Shown piece by piece: positions 7,819-11,524 of a stretch of 11,524 nucleotides of DNA. The translations under genes were made by a program, and so were the position numbers. Positions within the stretch are counted from its first letter, which is position 1; each line of letters begins with the position of its first letter. Under the pieces are notes generated by a model. The model was not told the DNA's origin, made no database searches, and worked only from the letters and a program-made list of their open reading frames with translations. Source of the stretch: Myxococcales bacterium UBA1238 (GTDB lineage: Bacteria; Myxococcota_A; Bradymonadia; UBA7976; UBA1532); contig DBWM01000005.1 of NCBI GenBank assembly GCA_002309015.1, positions 1 to 11,524 of the forward strand. Reading direction: 5' to 3'.

Positions 7819-8583
7819 TCAGGGGTGATCGTCGACGATGTCCTCATCTTCGTCGGTATCATCGTCATTCAGATCGAGATCGTCGTCATCAGCGGATGCT
7901 TTTTTATTGCTGGCCTTCTTCTTGCTGTGAGGCAGCCTGTAAAAACAGGGGTCGACGATCTTCGTGTTGCTGTTATAGACCATGAGAAGGCGAATGTAGG
8001 CATGGTTATAGAAGGCCTGAGCTTCGCGCGTTACGGTCGAGAGCTCGACGGAGGCGTCGTTTTCTTCTGTAAACAGGACTTCGCGCCGGGAGAGGAGTTC
8101 CTGGATCTGCTTCAGGTTCTCTTCGAGCTGGGGAACATAGTTTAATACGGTGTCGTAAGTCGGATCGGACGCGATCTTGTTCTTAACGCGGACCGCATAG
8201 GTGAAATGCTGCGCATAGCCCTGATTGGGATTGGCCGCTTCACTGGGGCTCTTGGGAAAGATCTTCAGATAGGTGGGGTGCTGACTGTCGCCCTTGACCA
8301 TGGTGCGGATCTCGCGGGCAATCTGAACCAGCAGCTGGTAATTTTCGTTGGTAGCCTGATGGAGCTCAGCGTTGATCCCCATCCGGTTGACCTTGGCCGT
8401 CTGCAGCTTATCCTGGGCGTTGCGAATCCGGGAAAGCTGCTCCTGGCATTCAACGATGAGCTGCTTCGGTGCATCGGGGCTGTCGGTATTCGCAGGCGCA
8501 GGCTTGCGCACGAGCTGAACCCGCAAATAGAGAATAGAAGTATAAGTGAGCGCGGGAGAAGAATTCTTCGTGAGTCGGTTCAT
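7819..8583 (-). CDS. Uncharacterised helical protein with highly acidic C-terminal tail
   Basis: I do not recognise this family. The ATG at 8583 (254 residues) is preferred because GGAG lies 6 bases upstream. The ATG at 8610 has no such site, and the ATG at 8703 lies upstream of the transcript start predicted from the promoter at 8689-8716. The protein has no signal peptide or membrane segment. Residues about 40-98 and 128-205 look mainly helical, possibly coiled-coil (VECQEQLSRIRNAQDKLQ; VPQLEENLKQIQELLSRR). A basic Lys/Ser stretch (about 219-230) is followed by a tail (232-254) in which about 15 of 23 residues are Asp or Glu. Such a charge switch occurs in proteins that bind other basic proteins or metal, but no function can be assigned. 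Confidence 0.7.
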   Translation of the reverse strand: MNRLTKNSSPALTYTSILYLRVQLVRKPAPANTDSPDAPKQLIVECQEQLSRIRNAQDKLQTAKVNRMGINAELHQATNENYQLLVQIAREIRTMVKGDSQHPTYLKIFPKSPSEAANPNQGYAQHFTYAVRVKNKIASDPTYDTVLNYVPQLEENLKQIQELLSRREVLFTEENDASVELSTVTREAQAFYNHAYIRLLMVYNSNTKIVDPCFYRLPHSKKKASNKKASADDDDLDLNDDDTDEDEDIVDDHP

Positions 8584-8594
8584 CGCGATCTCCA

Positions 8595-8640
8595 GCTCAA
8601 CGAACGCCATTGAGCCAAAAAGTGAAAGTCTAAGCTCAAT
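8595..8640 (-). promoter_or_regulatory. Leader RNA with two mutually exclusive hairpins
   Basis: Read on the minus strand, GCTCAAT (8615-8609) can pair with the upstream ATTGAGC (8640-8634; 7 bp, 18-nt loop). The same GCTCAA (8615-8610) can instead pair with the downstream TTGAGC (8600-8595; 6 bp plus a possible G-U pair, 9-nt loop). The second stem ends directly against the GGAG Shine-Dalgarno at 8593-8590. Whether this regulates translation is inference. Confidence 0.35.
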
Positions 8641-8688
8641 CGAGCCCGGCCGAAACCACAAAAGTTTCGATCCAACCATCCTTTGGAT

Positions 8689-8716
8689 ATCATAGCAGGG
8701 CATTTTGAAACTTCAA
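8689..8716 (-). promoter_or_regulatory. Sigma70-like promoter of the acidic-tail gene
   Basis: On the minus strand, TTGAAG (8716-8711) is separated by 16 bp from TATGAT (8694-8689), a 5/6 match to the -10. An A8 tract (8736-8729) just upstream resembles an UP element. The -35 lies within the dyad TTGAAGTTTCAA (8705-8716), a possible operator. The predicted start near 8682 gives a leader of about 100 bases. Confidence 0.55.
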
Positions 8717-8791
8717 GGCCAGGAAATCTTTTTTTTGAGGATAAAAACGACGAATCGCGATTGTGAGCCGATAATAGGGAAGGCGCTGTGC

Positions 8792-8874
8792 ATGAAGGGA
8801 GGCATCGGGAGAGACGCATTGTGGTCGCAGGAGGATGCAGCATGATTTCGGGAGATGCGAATTTTGGATCTTAA
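8792..8874 (+). other. Two overlapping candidate leader peptides (17 and 10 codons)
   Basis: ATG 8792 (MKGGIGRDALWSQEDAA, stop 8843-8845) is preceded by GGAAGG with an 8-base spacer. Its stop overlaps, as ATGA, the ATG at 8842 of a second ORF (MISGDANFGS, stop 8872-8874), which has a consensus AGGAGG 7 bases upstream. The arrangement looks like translational coupling, but both are very short and could be chance. Confidence 0.25.
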
Positions 8875-8986
8875 GGATCACGCTCCCATGAGGGTGCATC
8901 AGATTTTGGATCCAAAGGATCGCGCGAGGATGAGGGCGCTGTGGATCAAAGCGATAAAGGATCGCGATCTGCTGATGACGAAGTTG
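8861..8986. repeat. Three tandem copies of a 42-bp GATC-rich unit
   Basis: Units are 8861-8902, 8903-8944 and 8945-8986. The first two agree at about 30 of 42 positions, both starting ATTTTGGATC, followed by AAGGATC at the same offset. The third is weaker (about 23 of 42), but AAAGGATCGCG is kept in phase. GATC sites recur at 8876, 8918 and 8960, exactly 42 apart. In one plus-strand frame they read as a 14-residue repeat (ILDLKDHAPMRVHQ, ILDPKDRARMRALW, IKAIKDRDLLMTKL). Confidence 0.65.
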
Positions 8987-9157
8987 GGATCGCCTGATCG
9001 CCTGCGGTCAGCTTTAATAGATGGAGCAGTTTTTGTGAGATTTGCCTGGGAGGGCTCTGATGGGCAGAGCGGTTCTGCGGCTTTGAATCAAAAAACCGTT
9101 GACGAAGGGCGGAATTGCAGGCAATGTTTTGAAGTTTGCAGGCTTGGAGGCTCGCTG

Positions 9158-9715
9158 ATGGACGTCACATTAAAACCGCTCACCGATGAGGATCGCCAAC
9201 AATTTATCGCCGATAATCAGGAAGCCTTTAATTACGGCGCTCTCACGGAGTTCGGCTGCCGCGACGATCATTTTGAGGAGGGCGATCAGATCATTTCACG
9301 CCGGACCATCGAACGCTCGATTCAGTCTGGGCAGGCTTATCGCATCTTCAAAGACGGGCAGGTCGCAGGTGGACTGGTCGTACGCATCGATGGCCATCAC
9401 GGCGATCTGGATCTGCTCTTTGTGTCTCCCAAATGTCACAGCAAGGGCATCGGTTATGCGGCCTGGTGCGCCGTAGAAAAGCTCTACCCCGAAGTTCTGG
9501 TCTGGGAAACGGTCACCCCCTATTTTGAAAAGCGCAACATCCATTTCTACGTCAACCGCTGCGGATTTCAGATCATCGAATTTTACAACGAGCATCACCG
9601 CGATCCCAACGACCATGAGGGTGAACTCTCGGAAATGTTCAGGTTTGAAAAACATATCGCGCAGACTTCAGCGCCTGATGGACCCCTGTCTCAAAGCGAG
9701 GTGAGGAAATCATGA
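9158..9715 (+). CDS. GNAT family N-acetyltransferase
   Basis: The ATG at 9158 is chosen because GGAGG (9146-9150) lies 7 bases upstream; the longer open frame to 8855 runs through repeat DNA. The 185-residue product has the GNAT fold signature: beta4 LDLLFVSP (84-91), the acetyl-CoA loop KCHSKGIGYA (92-101, matching Q/R-x-x-G-x-G/A with Lys in place of Gln/Arg), and the C-terminal NRCGFQIIEFY (133-143). The N-terminal half is typical of small-molecule or protein acetyltransferases, but the substrate is not predictable. Its stop overlaps the start of the next gene by four bases (ATGA), so the two are probably translated together. Confidence 0.87.
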   Translation: MDVTLKPLTDEDRQQFIADNQEAFNYGALTEFGCRDDHFEEGDQIISRRTIERSIQSGQAYRIFKDGQVAGGLVVRIDGHHGDLDLLFVSPKCHSKGIGYAAWCAVEKLYPEVLVWETVTPYFEKRNIHFYVNRCGFQIIEFYNEHHRDPNDHEGELSEMFRFEKHIAQTSAPDGPLSQSEVRKS

Positions 9716-10200
9716 AGAAAACCAACGCGATGCGGATCCTCGAGGGGTTAAAGATCCCCTACGAAGCCAAAGAATATGACGACGATGGCCTCCATGAGCT
9801 GGCGAGGGGAGCAGCTCAGAGGATGGCGGAGAAGCTCGGGACCGATCCGGCGCAGGTCTTTAAAACGATCGTCATGCGCAGCGAGACCAAAGAGGTTTGC
9901 GTCTTCTGCCAGAGCGCAATTTGCGAGATCAATTTAAAAAAGGCCCGGGCAGCTGTGGGCTGCAAAGAGATTTTGCCCGTCAAACCCGAAGAACTTCAGG
10001 GCCTTACGGGCTATGTGCGCGGAGGCTGCACGCCCCTCGGCATGAAGAAGAAGTTTCGCACGTTCATCGACGCATCGGCCCTCTCACACGACCATATTTA
10101 CATCAGCGCAGGCCTTCGGGGGATGCAGCTTAAGATTGCCCCTCAGGATCTCATCCGCGCCACCGAAGCCACAGTGGTCGATCTGGAGCTCGTGGGATAA
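9712..10200 (+). CDS. ybaK: YbaK/EbsC-type Cys-tRNA(Pro) deacylase
   Basis: The 162-residue product is close to the E. coli YbaK length (159). It hydrolyses Cys-tRNA(Pro) formed by mischarging with prolyl-tRNA synthetase, in trans in the cytoplasm. Family motifs seen: VFKTIV (49-54, with the conserved Lys51), FCQSAICEINLKKARAAVG (65-83), GYVRGGCTPLGMKKKFRTFID (split at about 100-120), and ISAGLRGMQLKIAPQDLI (131-148). The start overlaps the acetyltransferase stop; GAGG lies about 5 bases before ATG. Complete, with no missing motif. Confidence 0.93.
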   Translation: MKKTNAMRILEGLKIPYEAKEYDDDGLHELARGAAQRMAEKLGTDPAQVFKTIVMRSETKEVCVFCQSAICEINLKKARAAVGCKEILPVKPEELQGLTGYVRGGCTPLGMKKKFRTFIDASALSHDHIYISAGLRGMQLKIAPQDLIRATEATVVDLELVG

Positions 10201-10242
10201 AACGGGCAGCGCTTTTCTGATGTTCGATCTCGTCGAAGCCGA

Positions 10243-10257
10243 CGGAGGGATCGCTGC
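10243..10257. repeat. 15-bp direct repeat, left copy
   Basis: CGGAGGGATCGCTGC, identical to 10711-10725. It lies between the ybaK stop and the HepT-like start. Confidence 0.7.
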
Positions 10258-10283
10258 AGCATGACAACAGGAAATCGACAGAG

Positions 10284-10709
10284 ATGAGGTGCTCCTCTGT
10301 GAAAAAGCTTGAGAACTTCTCCAACTGTCTTGGGGTGCTCAAAAATGCAGATTTTAACTTTGCTTCGAATGATGAAATCTACAGGATGGGCATCCTGGTG
10401 AAGTTTAACCTCACCTTCGAGCTGGCCTGGAAGGCTTTGCAGGCGATCATGAGGCTCCACGGTATCCAGGAAGCGGAGACGGGTTCCCCTCGTGAAATCC
10501 TGCAACTGGGCTTTCAGAAGGGCTTCATCGAAGACTCAGCTGTATGGCTCGCGATGCTGAAGCGAAGGAACCTTTCTGTGCATCTCTACGACGAAAAAGA
10601 GATCAATGAAATGCTCCTTCTCATCCGCGACAGCTTCATTCACGCTTTTGTGGAACTCGAAGAGCTGCTTCAAAGGAAAGCTGCGGTTGCAGAAGAGGAT
10701 GAAAAATAG
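10284..10709 (+). CDS. HI0074/HepT-like HEPN protein (nucleotidyltransferase substrate-binding family), orphan
   Basis: The 141-residue product matches the HI0074 family: KKLENFSNCLGVL (7-19), MGILVKFNLTFELAWKALQ (35-53), SPREILQLGFQKGFI (68-82) and RRNLSVHLYDE (94-104). The last contains R95-x4-H100-x-Y102, the RX4HXY motif of HEPN RNase toxins of the HepT/MntA type. Members are normally encoded beside a minimal nucleotidyltransferase (HI0073/MntA) that is the antitoxin and AMPylates HepT. No GSxxxG...DxD nucleotidyltransferase is seen on either side. The ATG at 10284 is used, but a GTG at 10299 with GATGAGG upstream is an alternative. It may be a relic toxin, a domesticated gene, or partnered in trans. 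Confidence 0.85.
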   Translation: MRCSSVKKLENFSNCLGVLKNADFNFASNDEIYRMGILVKFNLTFELAWKALQAIMRLHGIQEAETGSPREILQLGFQKGFIEDSAVWLAMLKRRNLSVHLYDEKEINEMLLLIRDSFIHAFVELEELLQRKAAVAEEDEK

Positions 10710-10710
10710 C

Positions 10711-10725
10711 CGGAGGGATCGCTGC
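10711..10725. repeat. 15-bp direct repeat, right copy
   Basis: Identical to 10243-10257. It begins two bases after the HepT-like stop codon and lies in the short gap to the converging flavin reductase gene. Confidence 0.7.
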
Positions 10726-10733
10726 GGAGGGGA

Positions 10734-11297
10734 TTATTTGAGCTGGAGGCCGATGGAGAAGGCTTTGCCGAGGATATCGCCCAGCTTCATGTAATGATGG
10801 CCGATGGGATCGAAGGCGATGAGATCCATCTTTGAGAGATCGGGATTGCCTTCCGCATCGAGGCAGGCTTCGTCGCAGAGGATGTTGACGATTTCGCCCA
10901 CCAGGTAATAGCCCGTATCGGACTCATCGATCTTGCGCTTGACGCGGCATTCAAAGGTCAGGGGGAAGTCTTTAAAGAGGGGGGCATCGACGTTGGGCGC
11001 CTTTTCGACCTTCCATCCTGTACGCTCGATCTTATTTGCAACTTTGCGGCCGCTCTCCATGCCCACGTAATCGCTGGCGACCATCGTCTTTTCTGTGGCA
11101 AAGGTAAGCGTGAACGCGCTCTTTTCGGCCAGATTGTCTGTAGTCTGGTGGACGCCTAGGGAGATCACGACCTGATTCATGTCCCATTGGCCCCCCCATG
11201 CAGCATTCATCGCATTGGGGATGCCATCCTTGCTGTAAGTCCCGATGATCAGGACAGGCTGGGGGACGAGCCAGGGATTCGGTTTAAAGCTCTTCAC
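10734..11297 (-). CDS. Flavin reductase-domain (DIM6/NTAB family) flavoprotein
   Basis: The 187-residue product starts at GTG (11297-11295) with AGAGGAG 7 bases upstream. The flavin-reductase-like split beta-barrel is recognisable from NPWLVPQPVLIIGTYSKDG (7-25), PNAMNAAWGG (27-36), VVISLGVHQTTDNLAEKSAFTL (split at about 43-64) and DPIGHHYMKLGD (163-174). Members bind FMN and reduce flavins with NAD(P)H or act as flavoredoxins in the cytoplasm. It follows the flavodoxin-like gene by 20 bases, in one operon, pointing to a shared redox role. Confidence 0.88.
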   Translation of the reverse strand: MKSFKPNPWLVPQPVLIIGTYSKDGIPNAMNAAWGGQWDMNQVVISLGVHQTTDNLAEKSAFTLTFATEKTMVASDYVGMESGRKVANKIERTGWKVEKAPNVDAPLFKDFPLTFECRVKRKIDESDTGYYLVGEIVNILCDEACLDAEGNPDLSKMDLIAFDPIGHHYMKLGDILGKAFSIGLQLK

Positions 11298-11317
11298 GTT
11301 CAGACTCCTCTGAAAGA

Positions 11318-11524
11318 TCAGCGAATGAAGTTCATGCCCTGCCAGCTGGCTTCACGCTCAGGGGTGGGCTTTCCGTTGAGATTCTGAAGCAGCCAAGACA
11401 TATTGCTGGCCAGCGTGCGCATCGTCTGCATGCCCTCAGTATCGAGTTTGGCTTCGCCCTTGTCGCGCCCGTAGACGATATTCCAATATTGCGATGTGAC
11501 CACGGGCATGTTCATCATCTGGAA
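11318..11524 (-). CDS. NAD(P)H-dependent FMN reductase/flavodoxin-like protein, C-terminal part
   Basis: The frame is open to the window edge, so only the last 68 residues are seen. They contain MPVVTSQYWNIVYGRDKGE and LDTEGMQTMRTLASNMSWLL, the typical C-terminal part of multimeric flavodoxin or iron-sulfur flavoprotein-like FMN reductases. The ATG at 11518 is internal, not the real start. The stop is at 11318-11320, followed by the flavin reductase gene. Confidence 0.75.
   Translation of the reverse strand, partial: FQMMNMPVVTSQYWNIVYGRDKGEAKLDTEGMQTMRTLASNMSWLLQNLNGKPTPEREASWQGMNFIR

Larger units (their letters stand above)
8717..9157. other. Divergent intergenic region of about 440 bases
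   Basis: It separates the minus-strand promoter at 8689-8716 from the GNAT gene. It holds two tiny overlapping ORFs (8792-8874), a 42-bp repeat in three copies (8861-8986), the hairpin GCTCTG-ATGGG-CAGAGC (9054-9070) and a repeated TTGCAGGC (9115, 9136). The frame of the acetyltransferase is open back to 8855, but no usable ribosome binding site supports a longer start. TTTAAT (9013-9018) is a possible -10 without a -35. I found no convincing promoter for the plus-strand genes. Confidence 0.55.

Noticed and set aside
7789..8145. Plus-strand ORF of 118 codons with a hydrophobic, membrane-like start
   Set aside because: It is antisense to the Asp-rich tail of the minus-strand gene; GAT/GAC codons read backwards give Ile and Val, which mimics a membrane segment.
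8855..9157. N-terminal extension of the acetyltransferase by 101 residues
   Set aside because: The segment is repeat DNA, the ATG at 8855 has GGGAG directly adjoining with no spacer, and ATG 9158 has GGAGG at ideal distance and begins the domain.
10143..10505. Minus-strand ORF of 120 codons
   Set aside because: Overlaps the ends of ybaK and the HepT-like gene on the opposite strand and shows no family features.

Overview
The window is bacterial, about 55% G+C by eye, and densely coded on both strands. A cell-surface protein with an OB-fold-like module and a lamin-tail domain, joined by an Asp/Ser/Glu linker and a Cys-rich stretch, fits a delta-proteobacterial lineage such as Myxococcota/Bradymonadales. 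This is a tentative inference from style, because no ribosomal or other marker gene is present. GATC is strikingly over-represented throughout (about 150 by hand count, against about 45 expected).

Layout. Bases 1-1959 (+) hold the 3' part of a large secreted protein gene, followed by a stem-loop and a CNNM/CorC-type membrane transporter with CBS domains (2076-3380, +). A gene-free stretch (3381-3795) contains a degenerate tandem array of 22-bp units that is not obvious at first reading, then a sigma70-like promoter for a Sel1-repeat protein (3796-5268, +). Two minus-strand genes follow: a four-module sulfur-trafficking flavoprotein (CoA-disulfide-reductase-like, rhodanese, TusA, DsrE; 5330-7759) and, upstream of it, an unrecognised protein with a very acidic C-terminus (7819-8583). 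The latter has a good promoter at 8689-8716 and a leader that could form alternative hairpins.

The divergent intergenic region (8717-9157) carries two tiny overlapping ORFs with ribosome binding sites, a three-copy 42-bp GATC-rich repeat and a hairpin. It precedes a translationally coupled pair: a GNAT acetyltransferase and a YbaK-type Cys-tRNA(Pro) deacylase (9158-10200, +). Next comes an orphan HI0074/HepT-like HEPN protein (10284-10709, +) with an intact RX4HXY motif and no nucleotidyltransferase partner, flanked by a 15-bp direct repeat. The window ends with a minus-strand pair of flavin-dependent redox genes: a flavodoxin/FMN-reductase-like gene (cut by the edge) and a flavin reductase-domain protein.

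No rRNA, tRNA, CRISPR array, insertion sequence or phage module was seen. The genes are mostly housekeeping or accessory. The most unusual signals are non-coding: the 22-bp array, the 42-bp array, the GATC excess, and the leader structure of the unknown gene; the orphan HepT-like gene is the most unusual coding signal.
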